This document shows positions 55,765 to 64,000 of a stretch of 64,000 nucleotides of DNA, piece by piece. The notes beneath the pieces are model-generated. The model ran no database searches. It was not told where the DNA came from and saw only the letters and a list, made by a program, of their open reading frames with translations. The DNA comes from Chelonoidis abingdonii. Lineage: Eukaryota; Chordata; Testudines; Testudinidae. Where the stretch lies: contig NC_133770.1 in the NCBI RefSeq assembly GCF_003597395.2, positions 288,884,436 through 288,948,435 of the forward strand, read 5' to 3'. Every line of letters begins with the position of its first letter. The first letter of the stretch is position 1. The translations under genes and the position numbers were made by a program.

Positions 55765-56037
55765 GGGTGTGTCTCCACTGCAATCAGGAATGTGACTGTA
55801 GTGCATGTAAGCAAACCCAAGCTAGCTTTGATCTAAATAGCTTGAATAACAATAGCCATGAATCAGAAGCAGCACAGGCTAGCCAGGCAAGTACATACCC
55901 AAGGTCCTCATGTGGGCTTGTACAGCCTGCGCTGCTGTGTCTTCACTGCTATTGTTATTCAAAGTAGCCAGATAAAACCTTGGGGTACATCGACATCTGC
56001 TGCAGTGATACCTCTGATTGCAGTGCAGACATACCCC
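55765..56037. mobile_element. Palindromic MITE ('gggtgtgtctccactgcaat')
   Basis: Left 'gggtgtgtctccactgcaat' and right 'attgcagtgcagacatacccc' (first 20 bases) are inverted. Further inside, 'agctagctttgatctaaata' 'gcttg' pairs with 'caaagtagccagataaa' and 'cccaaggtcctcatgtgggc' is central. Almost the whole 273 bp can fold back. Flanking bases ATA/TAA suggest a 3-bp duplication. Confidence 0.8.
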
Positions 56038-56054
56038 TAAGAATTAGGCCAGTA

Positions 56055-56270
56055 CTACTTGGTATATATAAGGCACTTTAATCCAAGGATCTCAAAACAC
56101 ATTACAGATATTAAGCCTCATCAACCCCTATTTTTACATTTTATGGATGAATAAACTGAAGAACAGAAAGCAAAAGGAGCTTGTCCAAAGTCACATAAAA
56201 ATACAGTGTTAGATATGGGAACAGAACCCATGAGTCCTGATGGCCAATCTTCCTATGCTAAATTTGGACC
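56055..56270 (-). mobile_element. MIR/CORE-SINE, minus strand
   Basis: 'aaggcactttaatccaagga', 'ttacattttatggatgaata' 'aactgaagaacagaaag', 'gcttgtccaaagtcacataa' and 'gaacagaacccatgagtcct' give the reversed MIR order. Confidence 0.75.
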
Positions 56271-57539
56271 ATACTCTTGATGAATCAATTACATACATTA
56301 TTGTAAGGAAATACACACTGTTTACCATTATGGTAAGTTTGCATATTCTGAAGAATTCAGATCACATACTGATTGCAGAAAAATGTTTCACAGAAGTGTG
56401 TAGTTTTGATGCAGTAATTTTTATGCAGCAATTTCCCTGTGTTTTTTCACTGCTTCCCTGACAAACAAGTAGAATAACATAACATGTAAATTATGCAGAA
56501 CCTGTTAGAGGAACTGAACTCCCCAAATGCTAATTACAACAAAAAGAAAATTAAAAGTTTAACAGGAGTGCAGTAAAAGGAGGACTGTAAATGGTCTAAA
56601 CATATTCAAACATAATGCTTAATTGCCACTGAGCAGGTTTAAGTTAGCTAGCTAACAAGCTAAACACTTTTAGTGACAGGAAATTAATGTAATGACGCAG
56701 CAAAAGTCTATTTTATTTGGTATTTTATGTGTGTTATATGACAATTTAATTAAATGTTGAACTAATCCAGGCAAATAATTCCCTAGTGAAATAAACCAAG
56801 AATGACCAACTTCCTTTCTTCAGAGGACTGATGCAGGGTAACATTTAACGAATTTACATTTTATGACTCTATAATCTAAACTTTTACCTCAGAATTAATG
56901 AGATGGACTGAATTACCTGGGGCTACTTTTCCCCTATGCAAATGTGTTGTAAATCGTTTACTTGGTGTCAGGAATGGACTGAAGTCATGAAACAGCTCTG
57001 GACAGAGTGCTGTTGTATTTGTATTTTTACAAAAACACGTTGCTGAATATTAATGTAAAAGATAGTTGAAATAAGAGTCAGGGCTATTAGTCTAGATCAG
57101 TTTACTGGGTGAACTCTGGAAACATTCTGAGCAATACTTTAAATGTGTCATTGAAGGCACTGCAAAAACTTACATCCAGATAGGAAAAAACTGCCTGCAA
57201 TTTATCTTAAATAAGTGCCTCCTCCCAAAATGAATTAAATAGGTCTGATGAAATTTGCTTTAATAAACATCTAGCATCCTCCCAGCTAAGCCACTGATCT
57301 CCCAATTGGCTTCAATAGGAACTGTACTGGACCCAACTCTTAAAAGTCCATGAATTTCTGCTTGCAATCCATACTATTTCTATTATTACTACTGATAATA
57401 ATTTAAGGCCCAAATGTATGAAGTGTTGAGGACCTCCTGGGAATTTAAGCCCTTTCAGGATTGTGCCCAGTGTTTAATGGCTGGACTGGGGACAGTTAGA
57501 GCATGAGGTTGAGGCATATCATGAGATGTGTATACTATT
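56271..57539. other. Unique AT-rich sequence, candidate conserved non-coding element
   Basis: No repeat recognised in about 1.2 kb. 56470-56960 has many TAAT/ATTA cores ('gcttaattgcc', 'aatttaattaaatg', 'gaattaatgag') and a POU octamer-like 'atgcaaat' at 56937-56944. A developmental enhancer is possible but untested. Confidence 0.35.
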
Positions 57540-57785
57540 AATTGTTTGGATTACAGTAGCACCTAGATGTACCAGTTGAGATCTGGACCCTGTTGTTCTA
57601 AGCATTTTACAGGCACATGGTACAAAACAGACACTGGCCAGATGAGTTTATAATCTACATAGACAAGACAAAGGGGAAACAAATGGAAGAAGTGACTAGA
57701 CTGGGGCAAGAACCCAGGTCACATAAATCAGTAGTTTAGCCACTAGACAACAATGCATCTCTGATTGTTACTGTTCAGATTTTGC
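57540..57785 (-). mobile_element. CORE-SINE-like element, near full length
   Basis: 'attacagtagcacctagatg', 'tctggaccctgttgttctaa', 'gagtttataatctacataga' 'caagacaaaggggaaac' and 'gcaagaacccaggtcacata' 'aatcagtagtttagccacta'. It links the 3' segment seen alone elsewhere to a tRNA-like head. Confidence 0.75.
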
Positions 57786-57794
57786 TCATCTTTG

Positions 57795-57880
57795 ACTAGA
57801 AGCTGTTCAGGGCAAGAACCATGATGATTCCCTCTATGTTTCTACATCACTCAGCACAATGGAGCCTCATTCCTGACTGT
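57795..57880 (+). mobile_element. CORE-SINE-like 3' fragment
   Basis: 'agctgttcagggcaagaacc', 'ctatgtttctacatcactca' 'gcacaatggagcctcattcc' is the plus-strand version of the unit immediately upstream, so two copies lie in opposite directions. Confidence 0.65.
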
Positions 57881-57888
57881 GTCTCTCA

Positions 57889-58136
57889 GAGTTTGTCTAT
57901 CCTGCAATTAGACACCCCTGGCTGGCCTGTGCTGGCTGACTTGAGCTTGTGGGGCTTGGGCTAAAGGGCTGTTAAATTGCAGCATACATGTTTGGGCTTG
58001 GGCTGCAGTCTGAGCTCCAAGACCTTCCCACCTTGCAGTGTCCTAGAACCAAGCTTCAGCAATTAAACAGCCCCTTAGCCCAAGTCAGCTAGCACAGGTC
58101 AGCTGTGGATTTTTAACTGCATTGTAGACATACCCT
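57889..58136. mobile_element. Palindromic MITE ('tgtctatcctgcaatt')
   Basis: Left 'agagtttgtctatcctgcaa' and right 'actgcattgtagacataccct' (first 20 bases) are inverted, and 'ggcttgggctaaagggctgt' pairs with 'aacagccccttagcccaagt'. Related to 28201 and 44724. Confidence 0.75.
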
Positions 58137-58777
58137 GAGGGCTGCCCGAATGAGGAAGCTCTGTATACAACCAAGATCTGCACTGTGTATGTCTCTAAAA
58201 ATCAAGAGGATCCATTTTAAAATCCACTCATCATTTCAATGGCCACCATTGCAAATAACTTGTTGTAATGGGATGAAATCAAATCACACAAACCAGAACA
58301 AACATACACTGCTGTGTTCTGAACATGCTGAGAGTGTCACAGAAGCCTGGGTGGGAGGGAATTAGAATAATGAAACCATTAATGTAGGCTGATCATCACT
58401 GCAGAAATAAGGGATCGGGTACAAATTCCACAACTGAAAAACATTTCCACACTACATCTGACTCACACGGAAAGGGAGTGGTTAAAATTGATGTCAAGAT
58501 TAACCTTACTTTCTACATCCAAGCAAGTTTTTAGTACTTGATGACATGAAAAAAAGAAAAAAAGAAAGCTGTATATAAAGAAATATATCAGCAACTTCTA
58601 TCAACAGGCAAAGCTACTGTTGAAGGGCTAGAAGACAATGTAGCTGAGATGCATCTGGATTGTTGCCACTGGAGTCTGGACAGTTCCGCATCAGGAATGA
58701 ATGCAGGACCTCTGGATCCAAAAGCACAAGCCTCTCCTGCATGAGTTAAAGGACTAGCGCTTTTAACTTGGCGACAA
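58137..58777. other. Unassigned sequence
   Basis: No gene or repeat recognised; A-rich simple sequence at 58550-58566. Confidence 0.45.
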
Positions 58778-58789
58778 TAGCTAAATCAT

Positions 58790-59000
58790 CAGAGGGGTAG
58801 CCGTGTTAGTCTGGATCTGTAAAAGCAGCAAAGAGTCCTTTGGCACCTTATAGACTAACAGATGTATTGGAGCATGAGCTTACGTGGGTGAATACCCACT
58901 TCGTCGGATGCATGTAGATGGAAGTGGGTATTCACCCATGAAAGCGCATGCTCCAATACGTCTGTTAGTCTATAAGGTGCCACAGGACTCTTCACTGCTT
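58790..59000 (-). mobile_element. Penelope-type repeat, fold-back copy with 12-bp target duplication
   Basis: Left arm (58790-58912) is the reverse complement of the repeat from its 3' end inward. Right arm (58918-59000) is the same region in sense direction. Flanks tagctaaatcat (58778-58789 and 59001-59012) are identical. Each arm keeps part of the hammerhead-like core: helix II in both, GAAA with an intact helix III in the right arm (58940-58953). Confidence 0.85.
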
Positions 59001-59124
59001 TAGCTAAATCATGGATCTCTTGCAGAGCCGCCACTATAAAACAGTGTATATTACACCAATAGTTTTCAAACTTTTTTCTGGGGAGCCAGTTGAAGAAAAT
59101 TGTTGATAGCTGTGACCCAACGGA

Positions 59125-59665
59125 GCTGGGGATGAGACGCTTGGGGTGTGAGAGAGGTTCAGGGCTGGGCCAGAGGCTTGGGATGTGCGGGTGAGGGCTG
59201 CAGGATGGGGCCGGGAATGAGGGGTTCAGGGTGTAGGAGGGGGCTCTGGGCTGAGGAGGGGGTTGGGGTGCGGGAGGGGGTCAGGGCTCTGGGCTGGGGG
59301 TGCAGACTCTGGGATGGGGCCAGGGATGAAGTGTTTGGGGAGCAGGAGTGGCTTTAGGTTTGGGGGGAGCTCAGGGCTGGGGTAGGGGGTTGGGTGCCGG
59401 AGAGGTTTGGGGGTCTGGTCTAGGGGTGCAGGCTCTGGGGGTGGAGCCAGGGATGAGGGGTTTGGGATACTGGAGGGGAGTCTGGGTTTGGGAGGGCTCA
59501 GGGCTGGGGTTAGGGTGCAGGAGGGGGTCAGGGCTCTGGGCTAAGAATGCAGGCTCTGGAGTGGGCCGGGGATGAGGGGTTTGGGGTACCAGAAGGGGTT
59601 CTGGGTTTTGGGGGGCTCAGGGCTGGGGCAGAGGGTTGGGTTGTGGGGTTGGGGTGCGGGCTTAC
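59125..59665. repeat. G-rich minisatellite inside the hAT element
   Basis: Units of about 90-127 bp begin at about 59128, 59217, 59327, 59454 and 59571, each starting 'gatgagg'-like and containing 'ggctcagggctggggca', 'tcagggctctgggctggggg' and 'tgcaggctctggggtgggg'. The strand is rich in GGG runs. Open frames across it are repeats of G/L/W codons, not genes. Confidence 0.85.
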
Positions 59666-60297
59666 CTACGGCAACTCCCAGTCAACGGTGGAGCCGGGGT
59701 GCAGAGGCAGGCTTACTGCGCATCCTGGTACCACAGACCACGCTGCATTTGAAGCAGCCAGCAGCAGGTCCAACTCCTAGGTGCAGGGATGCAAGTGGCT
59801 CTGTGTGGCTCTCACCCACAGGCATCACCCTCTGTGACGTTGCACTCGATATGATTTTATGAAAATATGCTAATGTAACTGGAATATGCTTCATGCATAA
59901 AGTCTCTTGTAAGGCTCATAAATTATAAAGCTCATAATCTACTGAGTGTGATCATCCTATTTGTATAAATGAACCACTCTTGTATCTGAACCTAGAAATA
60001 TGAAATATAACTCTGATGGCCTATTGTAATTATGCAAAGTGTGGGCCATTAATGGTGGTTTGGAATCTTGAGGACAATTGACTGCAGATGGCTCTGTTTT
60101 ACCTGTAAGTCTTCCTGTATACATGTGTGCTGGCAACGGGTAATGAAGTCTTACAGTGACATGTGATCAGGTCACCTGAACTGAAATCCATCTTTAACCT
60201 GGTGCTTTTCCATTGAGACGGGGGTGGGGGAGTGAGGTGGGAGGGAAGCGGGGGATGGGACCCAGAGGGACAAAGAATTCCCGCCTTATGCAAAAGA

Positions 60298-60305
60298 TAT
60301 ATAAA
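60298..60305 (+). promoter_or_regulatory. LTR TATA box
   Basis: 'tatataaa' near the end of the presumed U3, about 280 bp ahead of the AATAAA signal. Transcription would start about 30 bp downstream. Confidence 0.6.
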
Positions 60306-60580
60306 TGGGTGGAACAGAACAGAGAGGGACAGCCATCATGAAGAATCCCCTAGCTATTACCTGAGCTGGAACAAGAGCTGTACCAGGGGAAAGAATTGTG
60401 CCCAGGCCTGGAAGATGTCCAGTCTGAGGGAAAAAACTTACTGAAGCATCTCTAAGGGTAAGATTATCTGTATTCACTTTGATTAGACATAGATTTGCAT
60501 GTATCATTTTATTTTGCTTGGTGACTTACTTGTTCTGTCTGTTACTACTTGGAACCACTTAAATCCTACTTTCTGTATTT

Positions 60581-60586
60581 AATAAA
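60581..60586 (+). terminator. LTR polyadenylation signal
   Basis: AATAAA preceding 'atcactttttacttatta', consistent with the end of R. Confidence 0.6.
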
Positions 60587-61429
60587 ATCACTTTTTACTT
60601 ATTAATTAACTCAGAGTATATATTAATACCTGGGGGGCAAACAGCAGTGCATATCTCTCTATCAGTGTTCTAGAGGGTGAACAATTTATGAGTTTACCCT
60701 GCATAAGCTTTATACAGGGTAAAACAGATTTATTTGGGTTTAGACCCCATTGGGAATTGGGCATCTGAGTGTTAAAGACAAGAACACTTCTGTTAGCTGC
60801 TTTCAGGTAAGCCTACAGCTGTTAGGGGACGTGATTCAGACCTGGATCTGGGTTTGCAGTAGGCTAGTGAGTCTGGCTCAAGCCAGGCAGGGCACTGAAG
60901 TCCTAAGCTGACGGGGCAGGAAAGTGAGGGCAGAAGTAGTCTTCGCGCATCAACTGGCAGCTCCCAAGGGGGGTTTTGTGATCCAACCCATCACACCCTC
61001 CTCTCCCAGCTCCCATTGGCCAGGAACTGGCCAATGGGAGCGCAGAGCCAGTGCTCAGGGTGGGGGCTGCGCACGGAGCCCTGTGGCCCTCCGCTTAAGA
61101 GCCAGACCTCCTTCTGGCCGCTTCCGGAGTGCAGTGAAGTGTTGGAACAAGTAGCTGGGCAGCAACACCAACAGGACCTTTAACATCCCAGTTGGTGGTG
61201 CTGACCAGGGCGACCCAATGCCTTACATGCTGCAACCCAGTACTGGGTCATGACCCGCACTTTGAAAAACGCTGTATTACACATACACATAAGGCGGTAA
61301 GAGACATTGACTCTGAGTTGTTCATGGATCTTGAAATATATAGTTTTTTTATTATCTGATCAATGATACTTTATCTGTGTCTTGTTAGAAGTCTCTCAGG
61401 ATTTTCTTCTTCATCTTGTCTCGGCCAAA

Positions 61430-61728
61430 GGCCTGGTCTACACTTAAAAGTTAGAGTGACATCGCCACGTTGGTCAAGGTGTGAAAAATCCACACCTCTG
61501 ACCGAAATAAGCATGCCAACTTAACTCTCAGTGTAGACACAGCTATGTTGATGGAAGAATGCTTCCATCGATATAGCTATCATTGCTCAGAGAGGTGTCA
61601 TTCCTACACCAAATTAAAAACCCCTTCTGTCAGTGTAGGTTGCATCTATACTTTGGGGTTATGCCAACATAGCTATGGCACTGTACCCAGGCCGGTACAG
61701 TCTAGGGTAGTGTACTGAAGACAGCCCC
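61430..61728 (+). mobile_element. PIF/Harbinger-like MITE, diverged
   Basis: Left end 'ggcctggtctacacttaaaa', then 'tgtgaaaaatccacacctct' 'gaccgaaataagc' and 'cagtgtagacacagctatgt' as in the 55243 copy. The right end near 'gtactgaagacagcccc' is worn. Confidence 0.7.
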
Positions 61729-61924
61729 GAAGATTCTATCTGAGTCTCCTACTCTGTTAAAGGTCGGTTGTGTCTGGAAAACTTTTCCCACCAGATATTC
61801 CAGAGTTTCTTTCTTGGCAATATGGAAAGTAATGTGTAATATCTATGCAAGTATCTTATTTGCTGATTAAACTTCTTTCATCAGGACCATACTTGGTTTT
61901 CCACACTCTCATACTATCATTTTA

Positions 61925-62055
61925 TGGAAACCACATGAGCCATTTAAAAATAGACTGGACAAAATTTATATACTATATGGCACAGTGCTGCTCTGGAGTG
62001 GGATGGACTACGTAATCTGCTAGGTTTTTCCATCTCTGATTTCTGTGCCCTATTT
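61925..62055 (+). mobile_element. Old LINE 3' end (CR1-like)
   Basis: 'ttaaaaatagactggacaaa', 'gctgctctggagtgggatgg' 'actacgtaatctgctaggtt' resembles a CR1-type 3' tail order (fewer than 130 bp). Confidence 0.5.
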
Positions 62056-63309
62056 TAAGGAAACTCTTAGCATCTTCCTTTTTAGATAATAGCCAGGCTT
62101 TACAAATAGACTCACTTGTCAAGTGGGTGAAAAAAAGCAGAGAAAGAGTGTAGCCAGTCTGTATTGCTTCAGTTTTGTGAATTGTTCCCTAACACTTTGA
62201 TATGCTAAAACAATCAGATAGTGATTAAATGAAAGAGGAGGTGATCCTGATGTATTTAAAATGGTTAGATTTCTATATAATATAGTCTCCAAAGAACAAT
62301 CCATCTAAAGGGAGCTGCATATAGGGACTAAATATTCTGCTTTTTAAAAGCATTTCCCTTGAAAGAAGGCTGGAGCTAATGGAAGGAAGTATCTTGGAAG
62401 CAGCTAAAAGGCAGAGGAGTTTAATACAGTTTCCTGAATTAAATGTCTCAATAATTTGCAGGGAAATTCTCCAGTACTGAAAATATCAAGAATAATAGAC
62501 AACTGGAGAATAAACCCCCAGACAAAATGTATCTAAAAAGTTCATTTATTTGGACTAGATGTCTCACAAAAAATAGACAATTGCAGCAGGATGTGGTAGG
62601 AATTTGTCTCTGATGGGCAAGACAATGGGGAATGATAGGACAGATAAACTTGTTGCCTGTGAGAACGCACTGAATGATCTGGAAGTAATAGTGCAGCACT
62701 GGTGAAAATTCCCACGGCTATAAAACAGCAAGGGCATGAGAGTTAAGATAGCATTGTAGAAGGACAATCTGTTTAGTCTGTTGGCACTACTAGAATCTGT
62801 GAAAACAATAGGAACTAAGCAATGGTGTAAATCAATTAACCTTCCCCACTCTCTCACTGACTAAAAAGAGGATAATCCTGCCAGATTATCATTATATGTT
62901 CTACTCTAAATAGTATGCCAGGAGACTATGGATTTAGATACCAAAGTAATTCAGTAGTGATTCATGCAAAAGCTGATTAACGTATAGGACACATAACTGG
63001 GGAAGTATATTGAGGCAGAGAATATAAACTAGCTCAAGGTACACAGAATTATTTCTAAAGAGAGGAGATTAAAAATAGATCTGGAGGTAATAATTTGCAA
63101 TAAATAATTTCTTATGATCTTTTTCTCTCTCCTCTCCTGGCTCATGAACAGATTACGAAATTCTCTAGTTTGCTTGTTTGTTCTTCAGTATATTATTCTT
63201 GGTTTGGTGAACAGTTTGTTGCCAGTACTCATCATTTTTTCCAGGTGTCTTAGCATCTTTAGTGGTATAATTTTTTCTGTGTTCCTTGACGAGATAATTT
63301 AGGTGACAA
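62056..63309. other. Unique sequence
   Basis: No gene or repeat recognised. Overlapping minus frames at 62448-62699 and 62564-62857 have no domain. Confidence 0.45.
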
Positions 63310-63388
63310 TCCAGCACACCGGGAATCAGTTTAGGGATTACATGGCCCCCTACATGTCAAGGTAGTGCCCTAACTACTCAGCTAAACA
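63310..63388 (-). mobile_element. MIR-like head fragment
   Basis: 'caccgggaatcagtttaggg' and 'gtagtgccctaactactcag' resemble the reversed MIR head. Confidence 0.45.
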
Positions 63389-63775
63389 TTATGGAGGAGC
63401 ACCTCCCTTCGGCTCTCCCTGGCCATTTTGTCTAAGCTTGCCTGTAGAGGCCTGTTCCTGTAAGTGAAGTCTGAGCATGTTTACCAGATCAGGCCCCACA
63501 GGTGAGTTTGGCAGAGGACTGTCATCTTCTCCCGGTTTGTGCATTGCTTTGGGGTTTAGACACCTGGATGTCTGGCATGAGGCTGCACTGCGCATGCCCA
63601 GAAGTATATAGTGAAATATTACAGCAAAAATTTACGTGCCGAGCGAGTTTAGGCATCTACAGGGTTCAGGGCAGCCGAGCCAGGTTTTGTGAATCCCAAT
63701 TGTGTCCTGACTCTGAGATTTAGGTGCCTTAAGTGGCAAGTAGTAGTAAAAGTCCCTTTGAAAATCTAGCCCTCA
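63389..63775. mobile_element. Copy of the 7201-8334 DNA transposon family
   Basis: 'tttagacacctggatgtctg' 'gcatgaggctgcactgcgca' 'tgcccagaagt', 'ggttttgtgaatcccaattg' and the end 'tttgaaaatctagccct' match the family. Left end not resolved. Confidence 0.5.
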
Positions 63776-64000
63776 CTTTCTAATTCAAATGAATCTCCAG
63801 ATTTTTCCCTGCATTCAGTAAACTCTCATTTAAAAGTTGTGGGAAATGGCAGGAGGATGGGATTAGTTTATCGTCTCTGATTCTTTTTCATATTCTGATC
63901 ATAGCACAACACTCTTTGTTGCACCAGTAATTTTCTGATGGGGATAGCAGTGTATTTAAAAAGGTTTTTGTTAATGTTGTCCATAGCAGCAAAATACACT
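63776..64000. other. Unassigned sequence at the window end
   Basis: No feature recognised. Confidence 0.45.

Larger units (their letters stand above)
59833..60995 (+). mobile_element. Complete solo LTR, 1163 bp
   Basis: It begins TGTGA and ends TCACA, and is flanked by identical 5-bp ccctc (59828-59832 and 60996-61000), splitting the hAT host. Signals follow LTR order: TATA box at 60298-60305, polyadenylation signal AATAAA at 60581-60586, then a long U5. No coding region. Five-base duplications suit ERV or Ty3-like elements; which one cannot be told from the LTR alone. Confidence 0.85.
59057..61274. mobile_element. hAT non-autonomous element with 8-bp target duplication, hosting a solo LTR
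   Basis: Ends 'caatagttttcaaactttt' and 'cactttgaaaaacgctg' are imperfect inverted repeats. Perfect 8-bp duplications tattacac flank it (59049-59056 and 61275-61282). Without the LTR (59833-60995) and its 5-bp duplication it would be about 1.05 kb. The left part is a G-rich minisatellite; the right part is GC-rich ('ccagctcccattggccagga', 'gaccaggg'). No transposase is seen. Confidence 0.9.

Noticed and set aside
59510..59525. Telomere-like 'ttagggt' motif
   Set aside because: Single chance occurrence within the G-rich minisatellite.
59148..59862. Chain of glycine/leucine/tryptophan-rich plus-strand frames
   Set aside because: Translation of the G-rich minisatellite in the hAT element.

Overview
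The window looks like vertebrate nuclear DNA, most likely from a turtle. The signs are abundant CR1 LINE fragments with the sauropsid ATTCTATGAT-type 3' tail, tRNA-headed SINEs fused to a CR1-like 3' tail (the Cry I / tortoise Pol III SINE design), MIR/CORE-SINE relics, palindromic MITE families whose ends read 'gtctacac...gtgtagac', and short Penelope-like repeats ending in '...gctacccctctgatac'. The species assignment is recognition from memory, not a database result. No protein-coding gene, tRNA, rRNA or snRNA gene can be supported. Every long open frame is either a transposon remnant or of a length expected by chance. The window is best read as intergenic DNA or part of a very long intron.

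Layout. 1-10 kb: CR1 tail, a decayed minus-strand LTR (1837-2506), old SINE pieces, and a roughly 1.1 kb non-autonomous DNA element (7201-8334) carrying another MITE. 10-16 kb: hAT relics, a GC-rich hAT MITE with an 8-bp target duplication (12619-12864), the 3' end of a Penelope-like element with GIY-YIG endonuclease traces (13684-14300), a MITE, and a 1 kb CR1 (14817-15860) interrupted by a 37-bp Penelope-type insertion. 16-26 kb: mostly unique AT-rich sequence with MIR, CR1, MITE and Penelope-type copies. 26-31 kb: the best preserved CR1 (26246-27342, minus, FADD motif), MITEs, hAT and MIR. 31-43 kb: SINEs, small palindromes, CR1 3' ends, then a MITE (43004-43888) nested around a GC-rich hairpin element. 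43-49 kb: MITE, old CR1, Penelope-type copy, hAT MITE, and an LTR region where LTR sequence lies in inverted orientation around a tRNA-Trp-like primer-binding palindrome (47681-48604). 49-64 kb: SINE relics, a Tigger-like MITE, PIF/Harbinger-like MITEs, a Penelope-type copy, and a 2.2 kb hAT element (59057-61274) that holds a complete solo LTR.

The elements form layers that give relative ages: CORE-SINE/MIR and old CR1 are hosts, and MITEs, Penelope-type repeats and LTRs sit inside them. The points most worth checking are the hammerhead-ribozyme-like core in the Penelope-type repeats, the inverted LTR/primer-binding palindrome, and several unique AT-rich stretches that could be conserved non-coding elements. 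I see no clearly new biological system.
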